Positions 55,993 through 64,000 of a DNA stretch of 64,000 bases are shown piece by piece. The position numbers and the translations under genes are program-made. The DNA comes from Caecitellus pseudoparvulus (Eukaryota; Bigyra: Bicosoecida), in NCBI GenBank assembly GCA_965644315.1, contig CBFFRQ010000055.1:237650-301649 (forward strand). Direction: 5' to 3'. The notes under the pieces are model-generated. The model saw only the letters and a list, made by a program, of their open reading frames with translations, was not told where the DNA came from and did no database searches. Each line of letters opens with the position of its first letter. Position 1 is the stretch's first letter.

Positions 55993-57232
55993 ATGGGCCA
56001 GCAAGGTGGCGGGGGCCTGCGGGCCCTCGCGTTTTGGGCGCAATTCATCCTGTGGAACTACTGGGCAGTGCTGGGTTTCGTGCTCATGGCCATCGCCGGC
56101 GTGGTGTGCGCGTGGGTCGGCCCTGTTTCTCTGGCCATCTTCGCGGCCCTGGTGCTGGCGTACTACGCGTCTATTTCCTCGTCCAAAGCCCACACCACTA
56201 GCAAGGGCTATGATGGCACGAAGGGCGTCGAGAACACGTACCTTGAAGACTTCACCGCGTACTTCCATGGCATGCCAGTGCGTCGCTGGCTCGGGCCCGA
56301 ATTCCGCAAGCTTCCCTGCACCGCTCCTCGCTGCCGACCGCAGTTGCTGGCAGACGACGACGTGGTGTTTGACCCCAAGCAGCAGTACGTCATTTCATCC
56401 GGTCCTCACGGCATCCACGGCCACGGAACGGTGCAGCTGGCCTGGGCTGGCTCTGCCTTTTACCGTCGCTGGCCTGCCATGCGAGGGCAGCTCATCGGCG
56501 TCGTGGCGTCCGTCATCTTCTCCATCCCCATCGCCCGGGAGCTGTTCCTGGCCTCTGGCTTCCGGGACGCCTCCAGGGCCGTCTGCGAGCGCCTGCTGCG
56601 GGAGGGCAAGAGCATCTTCATCATCACGGTGCGTGGCGCACCAGGCAGGTGAAGGCAGTCTGCCCTGCACACGCCCCCACCCCGGCCGCACCTGCCGCAC
56701 CTGCCCACCCCACAGGGAGGTGCTGCCGAGGCACTGCTGTCCCAGCCAGGCACCGACCGGCTGGTGTTGAAGAAGCGACTGGGGTTCATTCGGTGAGTCG
56801 CTAGAGGTCGCCACACGCCAGCTGCCGGCAGACCAGCACGTGCACCCCGCCCCACCCTCCTCTCCCCATCACAGTCTTGCCCTGAAGCAGGGCTGCAGCC
56901 TCGTGCCCACCTACACCTTCGGCAACACCGACGTCTTTGACACGTCCATGGCGGGGTACGGCTGGCGCAAGTGGCTGGCCTCCAACTTCCGTGTCTGCCT
57001 GCCACTGTACTGGGGCCGGTGGGGCAGTCTGCTGCCGTACTCACGCAAACTATCCGTGGCGGTGGGCAAGCCCATCCCCTGCCCCAAGCTGGAGCCGGAT
57101 GAGAGCGGGCGTCTGGACGACGCAGTGGTGCAGGAGTACCACGGCAAGTTCTGCGCCGCCGTGCAGGAGCTGTTTGAGAAGCACAAGGGCACACACGGGT
57201 ACCCCCCTGAGCGCAAGTTGGAGATCGTGTAA
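55993..57232 (+). CDS. Diacylglycerol/monoacylglycerol O-acyltransferase (DGAT2 family)
   Basis: Exons 55993-56628, 56716-56792 and 56875-57232 (introns 87 and 82 nt) give 356 residues, the usual DGAT2 size. The enzyme transfers an acyl group from acyl-CoA to (di)acylglycerol at the ER and lipid droplets. A hydrophobic hairpin (LWNYWAVLGFVLMAIAGVVC with SLAIFAALVLAYYA) precedes the catalytic part. The active-site block reads YVISSGPHGIHGHGTVQLAW, where animals have HPHG and plants EPHS. The GGxxE motif GGAAEALL is created exactly by splicing exon 1 to exon 2. The substrate block LKKRLGFIRLALKQGCSLVP is completed by the second splice, followed by TYTFGNTDVFD. The C-terminus has KPIPCPKLEPDESGRLDDA and LFEKHKGTHGYPPERKLEIV. 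ATG at 55993; the earlier in-frame GTG is not a plausible start. Confidence 0.9.
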
Positions 57233-57308
57233 TGCATGTGGCACGCACGGGTACCCCCCTGAGCGCAAGCTGGAGATCGTGTAATGCATGTGGCACGCAC
57301 GGGTACCC
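57194..57308. repeat. 52-bp tandem duplication spanning the DGAT2 stop codon
   Basis: A 52-bp unit beginning CACGGGTACCCCCCTGAGCG is present twice in full (57194-57245 and 57246-57297) and partly a third time (57298-57308). The two full copies differ by only two substitutions. The first copy encodes the last residues of DGAT2 (GYPPERKLEIV) and its TAA; the second lies entirely in the 3' UTR. The period is not a multiple of three. Confidence 0.9.
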
Positions 57309-57458
57309 TCGAGCAGTGACATCGGTGTGGCCAGTGAGTGGCACATGTGCGCCACTTTACACCACCCACCAGCCCCTGCACGGCAAGTTGGCCTACCACA
57401 GCTTGCTGGCAGTTGCTTTGTGCCTCAGAATCCACTGCCGCGAGCTCTTGCCACAGTC

Positions 57459-58418
57459 ATGTCACGTCTGCTCGTGCTGCTGCCGAGGGCAGTGGCGGCC
57501 CTCGTGACGCTTGGCTGGATCTTTGCTGCGTCCTGGGCGCTTTACCCCTTTGCACTTGCTGGGCTGGCGCCCATCGTCACGCCCCAAGGCTTCCTGCAGC
57601 TCCTGCTCACGCTGGTGTTGCTATGCGGTGTTGCGATTTCCGCCTTGCGTGTGCTGCGGCTGAGCGAGGCGACAGCGCTGCAGCTTTTGCAGCACTGGGG
57701 TCCGCCCCCCACTCCAGCAAAGGACTGCACGCCCAGCGAGCGGGACATGATTCCTTTCGACGTCGACGCGTCTTCTGTGGGCTGCCCTGAGCTGGTGGAG
57801 CGGAAATTGGAAGGCGCCTCGTGCAGCGACACGGTGCACGCGACGTGGCACGGCAAGACGCTGGAGGAAGCCGCCGCAGCGTACTTGGGGCGCTTCCGGT
57901 GGCCCGATCCAGACCCCCACCATGCAGCGCTGCTGCGCATCGAGGAGCGGACCAGGCGCCTGCTGCCTGCTGGCGCCCTGCTCGTCCAGCGCCGCCTGCA
58001 CTTCTCACTGGACGGCGTGCCCAGCGTCGTGCGCCAGTTCGCAGGGGTGCAGGCGGCCTTCGCCGACGAGGAACTCATCGTGTGCCCCGCCTCTGGCCTG
58101 TGCACCGCCACCATCGACATCACCTGTGCGCCGTCCTTGGGGGAGTACACCTGCTGGACCTGCCTCACCAGCTCGCCCGGCACAGCGGGCGTCAGCGTGC
58201 AGGCGCGCATGCAGGTGAGGGGGCACTCCACGCTGACCAAGCAAGTCATCCGCTCCCTCCTGTCCCCTGCCCAGCTCACTGCCTCTCTGCGGGAGGAGCT
58301 GGACACGGCCGCCCAGCAGGCCCCACACATGCCAGACGGGGGTGGGGACTTGCTGCGCCTTGCGTACAGGCCCGAGCACGGCATTGGGGAGGAGGCGCTG
58401 CAAGAGACAGTGCATTGA
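57459..58418 (+). CDS. Membrane-anchored PRELI/MSF1-like lipid-transfer protein
   Basis: An ORF of 319 residues starting MSRLLVLLPRAVAALVTLGW. Two hydrophobic segments occupy residues about 3-30 and 38-62 (FLQLLLTLVLLCGVAIS). Residues about 125-290 follow the PRELI/MSF1 pattern: HATWHGKTLEEAAAAYLGRF, RWPDPDPHHAALL, TRRLLPAGALLVQRRLHF, ELIVCPASGLCTATIDITC, then EYTCWTCLTSSPGTAGVSVQ and ARMQVRGHSTLTKQVIRSLL. PRELI proteins (yeast Ups1/Ups2) carry phosphatidic acid or phosphatidylserine between mitochondrial membranes as soluble partners of Mdm35. The two N-terminal TM segments are not typical, so a membrane-bound variant is inferred. A START-like fold of another family is the alternative. An upstream in-frame ATG at 57288 lies in the duplicated 3' UTR of DGAT2 and is not favoured. 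Confidence 0.6.
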   Translation: MSRLLVLLPRAVAALVTLGWIFAASWALYPFALAGLAPIVTPQGFLQLLLTLVLLCGVAISALRVLRLSEATALQLLQHWGPPPTPAKDCTPSERDMIPFDVDASSVGCPELVERKLEGASCSDTVHATWHGKTLEEAAAAYLGRFRWPDPDPHHAALLRIEERTRRLLPAGALLVQRRLHFSLDGVPSVVRQFAGVQAAFADEELIVCPASGLCTATIDITCAPSLGEYTCWTCLTSSPGTAGVSVQARMQVRGHSTLTKQVIRSLLSPAQLTASLREELDTAAQQAPHMPDGGGDLLRLAYRPEHGIGEEALQETVH

Positions 58419-58565
58419 ACGGCGTGCACACTGCTGCACTGGGAACACAGGCGCCATGGCATGGCTGGGTGGGGGGAGGCACCCCGCCAACGGCGGCGGG
58501 GCTGAGCAAAGACAGAGCGAGGAACGGGGAAAGGCAGCGAGGTATGGACAGGATGGGTGTGGTGC

Positions 58566-60197
58566 TCAGCCACATCGAGGGCTGACGCAGGCGCCGGTGC
58601 ATGGGCCCATGGTGGGGCAACACTTCGGCCAGGAGATGCACAGTCCAGCCGCGCGGCAAGGAGCGCTGCCCAGTGCACACCCTCCGGTAGTCTGGGCGGT
58701 GTCCCGACCCTGCCCCACGCACTCGGCCGGGAGGCAGTGCTTTGCGCCAGGCACCACAGCCTCCGCTGGAGCCGCCCTCCCCTCCAGCTCGGGAGTCAGC
58801 TGGCGAGCCAGCCGGGGTGTGCCCAGTCCAGGCCAGTGCGGGGCCAGGCGGGGGCGGCTGGGCGGCGGTGCGGTGCGGGCGCCCTTGAACCACGGGTGTG
58901 CCCTCACCGCCGCCATGTCGCAGCGCTGGCGTGGATCGTGCACGAGGCACTGGGAGAGCAAGTGCACTAGGGCGGGGGATACGGTGGTGGGCCAGGACCA
59001 CTTGCTGGGCCCTGGCGCGTGGCCCTGTGTGGCTGCGAGGAAGTCCACGAACTGCGGACAATGCATGTCAGCGACGGGGAAGGGCTCCTGCCCCACCATG
59101 GCCTGGAACAAGGTGGCGCCGAACGACCACACGTCGGCTTTGAACGGGTCGTACGCCGTGCAGCGCCGCCCGGCAGACACGGCGCGCCGCACAGCCATGA
59201 CCTCAGGGGCAGAGAAGGAAGACGTGCCGAAGGGGTTGCTGGACAGGCGCCCAGGCCCGATGTGGGCGCTGCCGAAGTCACACAGGCTCGCCGCCACGCC
59301 GCTCAGACAGGCAGCGTCCTGTACGTCCATGTGCAGCAGGCGCTGCCTGAACAGTACCCACTGCTGGTGGACAGCCGGGTGTGCAGGCACGATGTCGTTG
59401 CCATGCTGGGCGCGGGGGCACTTGTTCTCAAACGCTGCCGTGGTCAGGAGGATGTTTTCAGGCTTCACTGTGTGGCCAAGGTGAAGGGCCGGTGCACGAG
59501 GGGCAGCAGCTCAGCGAGGGCGGGAAACGCACAGTCACAGTGGGCGATTCCACGCGCATGGCACTCAATCAGAGCAGTGCTAAGACCCTCGAACATCGCA
59601 GCGCTGTCTGTGCTCTCAGGCAGCCTGTGCTCAGACGCGGAGCGACGTGAGGAGCGACATCGCGGCGTTTCGCACGAAGCTGCCGCACCTGTGCTCCGGC
59701 AACGCCGCCAGCAAGTCATACAAGTCACACAGGGCCAGTGGGGACACCAACGTGAATCCTTCACTGCCCCCCTGCTCTGCATCTCCCCGCATCGGCGACA
59801 GCGTCAGACCAGGCGGCGCATCACGAAGGAGGTGTGCCTGCGCCGGTCGCGAGGGCGGTGCTCGGATTGCAAGGGCAGCTCGGTGCGCGTTGTCTGCGCG
59901 CCAGACGCACCACTTGCAGCTCGGTTTCGAAGGCTGCCTTGTGCTTCGCAGGCAGCCGCTTCACAGCCACGCCTTGCCCTGAGCCGTTGCTGGCAACGCT
60001 CACAGAGCCCTGGCCTCCAGACTGCACGTGGTGAAAGGGCCCTGGAGACGCCAGAACTGCGAAAGAAGGAGCACCCGGGAAAGTGACTCACGAAGAATGA
60101 AGTGCAAGTGCAGCAGGATGCAGCCAAAGTCGGGGCAGTCAACGTGGCGCTCTGGCGAGAACTTGCCTGGTGATGTCTCTTGATCTGACAGCGCCAT
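58566..60197 (-). CDS. Protein kinase with HCD catalytic loop and large activation-segment insert
   Basis: Exons 60092-60197, 59911-60056, 59689-59837, 59533-59624 and 58566-59467 give 464 residues; introns are 35, 73, 64 and 65 nt. The glycine loop is SGGQGSVSVASNGSGQ, the beta-3 lysine GVAVKRLPAKHK and the alpha-C Glu lies in AAFETELQV. The catalytic loop, joined by the last splice, reads GIAHCDLKPENILL: the Asp, Lys and Asn are kept, but HRD is HCD, so the kinase is non-RD. About 60 residues then separate it from SLCDFGSA, where most kinases have 15-20. Then come FSAPEV, FKADVWSFGATLFQAM and the subdomain XI helix (CLVHDPRQRCDMAAVRAHPW with the conserved Arg). All catalytic residues except the HRD Arg are present, so activity without activation-loop phosphorylation is plausible. 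The C-terminal 90 residues are Pro/Cys-rich and unrecognised. The kinase subfamily is not clear. Confidence 0.82.
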
Positions 60198-60541
60198 CGG
60201 TTACAAGCAGAATCAGGTCAAGACGACTGCCTGAAGCAGGTTGACGGACACAGTGTGAAGCTACTGAGCTGTTTGAGTCAATGTGATGAAATTTGGCTCT
60301 GGGCGCCTCGCAGAGGGGCAGTTGAGTCGTCGAAGCTGGATGTCGCTCAAGCTGCGGAAAATGATTCCTTGGTCCCAGCCTGACGACACCACGGCGAGGT
60401 GCCGAGCGGGTCACAAGCACATGTACCGCGAGAGAGTCAAGGCCTGCTGTGCAGAATGAACTCTATGTTGCGCGTTTGGATTTTGTATTTGCTAATGCTC
60501 TCGCGCTGGGAAGGCGTGGTGCCAAGTGGCAGGGTCGAATC
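60198..60541. other. Intergenic region upstream of the kinase gene
   Basis: 344 bp with lower GC than the flanks, expected to hold the kinase promoter. Short frames cross it on both strands without coding texture. No RNA gene or repeat is visible. Confidence 0.35.
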
Positions 60542-61579
60542 TTACCCTGGCGCAGCTACCGACGAAGCCCGGGTGGATCCTGCCCCAGGGCAGCGAGCAT
60601 CATGCCGAAGCAGAAAGCTACACATAGATACTGCACCAACACAACTATTCAACCACCCACAGCACCCCGCGGACATCCTCCACAGCACAACAAGCACGGA
60701 CGTGGTGCTGGCCAGTCCTGACTGGGCATCTCCCAGGCCCTCCACGCGCAGTACCAGCCCGGCCTGCACAGACTCCACAGTCATGAAGGACGCTGGCTCC
60801 AGATCAGACATGGTCTGCACGGCACAGGCGGTTGCGGCGGCCTCCGCCTGTGAGAAGCCGGGAGCTGGCAGCAGTGCGTGGCCGCCTCGCGGCATGAAGA
60901 TGCGTGGCGTCAAGGCAGGTGGCGTCACATCCAACACGCCGACAGGGGCAATGACTGCCGTGGACAGACCTGCGAAGTTCATGGCGACAGCTGTGAGCCA
61001 CAGCGTGTCACCGCCCTCCAGTGCGCTGGAGTTGACGGTCACCTGGGCCAGGCGGCCGCTCTCCACCAGGTTTAGATCTGTCCACGAGGCGCTGGATCGC
61101 ACGGCGTCCCAGCTGCCCACTTCCCGCATGTGTGGCATGGCTTGAGACCGCAGAGCCGTGGCACCCACTGTGAGTGTGAGGGAGCTGAGGCCGGCACCAG
61201 CATCAGCCCAGGTCGCCAGGGACAGCTCCACGTGGCTCATGGGCACGATGGACGGCAGGTCACTGCCGGCCTGCGCCACCGCCTCTGCAAGCTGGTCAGC
61301 TGCGATGTGGGCTGCACTTCCAGCAGGCAAAGCCGAGGCCTGTAGCGTCCGCGGCGCACAGGCGCTTGCGGCGGGAGCAGGCATGCGGAAGGTGCGGGTC
61401 CACGGCAAAGCTTGCTGCAACGCAGCAGCTGACACGGAGGCGGCAGTGGTGGTGCCGCATGCTTGTGCATGTGGGAGCAGGGCCAGTGTGCCAGACAGTG
61501 GGTGGGTGCGCACGAGGCGGACAGTGGGGGAGGAGAGCTGCAGGAGCCCGCCGCCCGCCTTGCTCACCGCGACTTGCAC
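60542..61579 (-). CDS. Orphan ORF with extracellular-repeat texture; possible gene fragment
   Basis: The frame is open for about 345 codons. It starts just after a TAA and has a GTG but no ATG for the first 60 codons, so it is either a terminal exon or a 5'-truncated fragment. Residues about 105-215 look like one beta-sandwich repeat of a secreted protein (LSSLTLTVGATALRSQAMP, GRLAQVTVNSSALEGGDTLW and LTAVAMNFAGLSTAVIAP, then VGVLDVTPPALTP). The pattern of NxAGLS followed by VDxTPP is common in repeat domains of large protist surface proteins. After about residue 290 the texture turns non-coding (Cys/Ser/Arg-rich), so the true exon may end near 60700. Only 163 bp separate it from the next gene upstream. 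No signal peptide, TM segment or partner exon was found. Confidence 0.35.
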   Translation of the reverse strand: MQVAVSKAGGGLLQLSSPTVRLVRTHPLSGTLALLPHAQACGTTTAASVSAAALQQALPWTRTFRMPAPAASACAPRTLQASALPAGSAAHIAADQLAEAVAQAGSDLPSIVPMSHVELSLATWADAGAGLSSLTLTVGATALRSQAMPHMREVGSWDAVRSSASWTDLNLVESGRLAQVTVNSSALEGGDTLWLTAVAMNFAGLSTAVIAPVGVLDVTPPALTPRIFMPRGGHALLPAPGFSQAEAAATACAVQTMSDLEPASFMTVESVQAGLVLRVEGLGDAQSGLASTTSVLVVLWRMSAGCCGWLNSCVGAVSMCSFLLRHDARCPGAGSTRASSVAAPG

Positions 61580-61742
61580 CCGGAAGCCTTATGTACTTGC
61601 CATATTGGCTTAAACTTCGTGACACAGAGCAACAAAAGGCAGGCAATCTGTGAAGCCCATGCACGCTACGCAACCCCCCATGTTGAACGTCCAGACATGT
61701 GGCACGATATTGCATTCCTTGAGTCGTCTCGCCTCACGCCTC

Positions 61743-64000
61743 TTATCCCATGAACTCTTCAAACATCGCGTCAAGTTCGTCTTGCTCCGTGAGCGGCTGA
61801 TCTGAGCCCGCTGCTTCTTCTGGTTTGACGCCAGCAGTCTCCAAGTACACCCCTTCCCCCTTGCTTGCAGGCCCCAAGGGACCCCAGTGCCCTCGAAGGT
61901 TGGTGCCGTCCACGATGCGGATGCCCAGCTGCCCCTCCACATGCTCTCGCATGCCGTCTGGGACTGTGTGCGTCAAGGCAATCATGGCGCCGCCATCCTC
62001 AACGTGAAACTTCTCCCCCCCGACGTAGGCCTGGAAGAGCCTGTCCCATGCTGGCATCTGATGAGGACTTAGTTTGCGCTGGTTGTACATCGCTTTCGCG
62101 GCAGCAATCAAGTCACCCACAGCACGCACGACGGGCACGTGCCTTCGCTCGATGTCCTCCCGCTTCGCTCTGCCATACGGCTCCACACCCATCAAGCCTT
62201 CCACTGCCGTCCGCACTGCAGCAGCTCCTGCTTTGTTCTTGTCCCCTTTCTCCAGTGTCCTCTGGTTGGCTCGCTTCACCTGCACGCGCATGATCCGCAC
62301 TGTTGTCACGCGGCCCTTCACTTCGTAGGACACCCGAATCACGTCGCCACCGTAGGCATCTGGGAGCTCCTTCATCCAGAATGAACCCTTGCGGAGAGCC
62401 AAATATTCCTTGAAACTGTCGTCAACCTGCTCAAGAGCCTCGTACGCAGCTCGCGCACGTGCACGCCAATCTGCCTCAGCCCCGGCTGCCTGGCTTCCAC
62501 CACCAGCTCCGCCAGCTCCCGCTGCGGCGTGTGGTGCCCCAACACTCTCCGCTGGTGCAGCCGCTTGTGCAGGCGGGTCTGCTGTGCGGCCTGTCACGAC
62601 TGTCATGCGCACCCCCGCCAGCTTCCCGCCCTCGGTGTCGCTGTTGCTGGCCTTGACAGCTTGTTTGGGGGTATTTGCTTTGCCTTCGCTGCTCACTTCT
62701 TCTCCATCTTCGTCCTCCACGAGGACATCCCCGTCTTGGTCTGGCATCCTCGCCAGGGCACGGGTAATGGGCAGCTCGGCCCTCTCTCCGTACCCGTCAT
62801 ATCGCATCCACACCATGACGTCACCGTGCACACCTCCACGGCCAAACCTGCGGTACACTTCAAGGCTGCCTAGGCCCAGGCCTTTCCCGTGCTCCACAAG
62901 CCAACCTTTGTCGATGGCGTCGTCAATCAGTCTCGTAGCGGCCTTGGTGGCGGCGTCTGCTTGTGCTGTGCCGTCGCCTGCTGCCGCTGCGGCTGGCTGC
63001 TCAGGAATCCCTGCGAGTTTTCTTGTGAACTTGTCCCTTGGTACGACATATTGCGAGGAGCGAAAACCAAGCGCCGTGGCTCTCGGCAGCTTTGCCCGCT
63101 TGGCAGCCGGCAAGCTCGCTAAGAATGGGTCGATCACCTGCTGGAATAAGGTGCTGGGTGGGTTGCTGTCAGGGTGTCGCCGAGTTACTGGGAGGTCTGG
63201 CCAGGGCGCACCCGGAATCCACACAGACAGACACTTTCTTGCAGCACGCATCAGTTTCCGGGGTGTGTGCCCGTACAGCTCCAGGGCACGTTCCAGGGAG
63301 GACTTGAGCTTCTCCTCGTCGCTCGTCTCCTCTTCCCCCAAGCGCTCCAGAAACATCGCGTCAAGCTTCTTCGCCATTTCCAGCGCTGCTTCTGACGGCT
63401 GCCTCTCCTTCGCCAATGCACTTGATGCCTCCTGTGCTGCGTCCACCGCTGCACCAGGAGTCTGCGCCTCTGCTTCCTCTCGGTACAGAGTGAACGAAGG
63501 GTCAACCGTCTTGCACGCGTGCGTGAGCAGGAAGGCCTTGAGGGAGTCCTCGGTCCACATGGCACCTCCAATGCGCAAGTGTTCGAATTTATCCCCGTTC
63601 CAGTTCGCCCGCAGTGACGCATGTGTGTACTCGGGTGGGAAGTCATGGGCTGATCCGTCAGACAGGAACAGCTGCCGGGAGCGTTGAAAGCTCGCACAGA
63701 TCACCATGCCAATGGTAGGATCGTCCACTCCAAGGATCTCCTGCAGTTGCCGATGCCATCGTTTGGCGAGGTTGGAGTCGAACTTGAGTCCCTGGAAGAG
63801 GTGCTCTGCTTCATCAACGATCACGAGGACCGCGATGCCGGCTTGCCTCAGCAGAGCGCTTGCGATGTCCAACCGGTCATGATTCCCGTCATTCTTCACT
63901 GCCTCACGCACTTCAGGTGACAGAGCCTTGGTGCCATCACGCAAGGTAAAGATGGCTGGAAGCTGCTCCTCGTGCACTTGCTCGTCTTTCGAGCCTGCAG
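61743..64000 (-). CDS. Partial large P-loop NTPase (AAA/STAND-like), runs off right edge
   Basis: The frame is open from the window edge to a TGA at 61743-61745, giving about 752 C-terminal residues. A Walker B motif is clear near the start (GIAVLVIVDEAEHLFQGL), so the Walker A must lie just upstream, outside the window. Further NTPase-type segments follow: IGMVICASFQRSRQLF (sensor-like) and YGHTPRKLMRAARKCLSVW. A winged-helix-like piece lies at about residues 295-390 (ATRLIDDAIDKGWLVEHGKG). A Ser/Ala/Gly-rich acidic linker comes next, then a basic, charged C-terminal domain (KEYLALRKGSFWMKELPDAY, VKGRVTTVRIMRVQVKRANQ). The Walker B plus charged C-terminal layout recalls the multi-copy NTPase families of protists, including Crinkler-type proteins, but I cannot confirm that. 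Its acidic end (ELDAMFEEFMG) is unusual. A mobile-element origin is possible. Confidence 0.5.
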   Translation of the reverse strand, partial: AGSKDEQVHEEQLPAIFTLRDGTKALSPEVREAVKNDGNHDRLDIASALLRQAGIAVLVIVDEAEHLFQGLKFDSNLAKRWHRQLQEILGVDDPTIGMVICASFQRSRQLFLSDGSAHDFPPEYTHASLRANWNGDKFEHLRIGGAMWTEDSLKAFLLTHACKTVDPSFTLYREEAEAQTPGAAVDAAQEASSALAKERQPSEAALEMAKKLDAMFLERLGEEETSDEEKLKSSLERALELYGHTPRKLMRAARKCLSVWIPGAPWPDLPVTRRHPDSNPPSTLFQQVIDPFLASLPAAKRAKLPRATALGFRSSQYVVPRDKFTRKLAGIPEQPAAAAAGDGTAQADAATKAATRLIDDAIDKGWLVEHGKGLGLGSLEVYRRFGRGGVHGDVMVWMRYDGYGERAELPITRALARMPDQDGDVLVEDEDGEEVSSEGKANTPKQAVKASNSDTEGGKLAGVRMTVVTGRTADPPAQAAAPAESVGAPHAAAGAGGAGGGSQAAGAEADWRARARAAYEALEQVDDSFKEYLALRKGSFWMKELPDAYGGDVIRVSYEVKGRVTTVRIMRVQVKRANQRTLEKGDKNKAGAAAVRTAVEGLMGVEPYGRAKREDIERRHVPVVRAVGDLIAAAKAMYNQRKLSPHQMPAWDRLFQAYVGGEKFHVEDGGAMIALTHTVPDGMREHVEGQLGIRIVDGTNLRGHWGPLGPASKGEGVYLETAGVKPEEAAGSDQPLTEQDELDAMFEEFMG

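Overview
This is nuclear DNA of a GC-rich, gene-dense microbial eukaryote. The genes carry spliceosomal introns with GTGCG(T) or GTGAG(T) donors and GCAG-type acceptors, mostly 60-110 nt but as short as 32 nt. There is no operon logic. Most spacers are under 500 bp, and neighbouring genes are often divergent or convergent. The gene set includes a UDP-sugar pyrophosphorylase, a giant cadherin/IPT receptor, a secreted repeat protein of the GVGPVCW type, a gp78-like ER ubiquitin ligase, DGAT2, PAT1 and a large myosin. It would fit an alga or heterotrophic flagellate, perhaps a stramenopile or haptophyte. No gene here is diagnostic of a plastid and I cannot name a genus.

Layout. 1-3.1 kb: the 3' end of an unrecognised gene, then an LtrA-family membrane protein (+). 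3.2-5.5 kb: an eight-exon secreted Cys-rich protein (-) divergent from an EF-hand protein (+). 5.5-9.2 kb: a PH-like/VPS9 Rab5-GEF candidate (-). 9.7-14.2 kb: an SLC43-like MFS transporter and a TBC-TLDc protein (+). 14.3-18.1 kb: thymidylate kinase, a zinc-finger/TrmN6-like methyltransferase and an RBM22/Ecm2-type splicing factor (-). 18.5-26.8 kb: a myosin of about 2,750 aa (-). 27.0-31.9 kb: UDP-sugar pyrophosphorylase and a PPR protein (-). 32.2-44.7 kb: one surface receptor of about 4,137 aa with a signal peptide, cadherin-like repeats, IPT/TIG repeats, a Cys-rich stalk and 8-9 TM segments (-). 45.1-46.0 kb: pyridoxamine 5'-phosphate oxidase (+). 46.1-53.0 kb: a PH protein with a possible MUN region and a gp78-like RING ligase (-). 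53.2-58.4 kb: PAT1, DGAT2 and a membrane-anchored PRELI-like protein (+). 58.6-60.2 kb: an unusual protein kinase (-). 60.5-64.0 kb: an orphan repeat-type ORF and a partial NTPase running off the right edge (-).

Exon models were built by hand from reading frame, GT-AG sites and family similarity. For nearly every multi-exon model the summed exon lengths are divisible by three. That supports the joins, but starts remain less certain than ends. Several genes fall into loose functional themes: membrane traffic (VPS9, TBC-TLDc, PH/MUN-like, myosin), ER and lipid metabolism (gp78-like, DGAT2, PRELI-like), and RNA metabolism (RBM22-like, PAT1, PPR, TrmN6-like). I see no evidence that they are physically or transcriptionally linked as a system.
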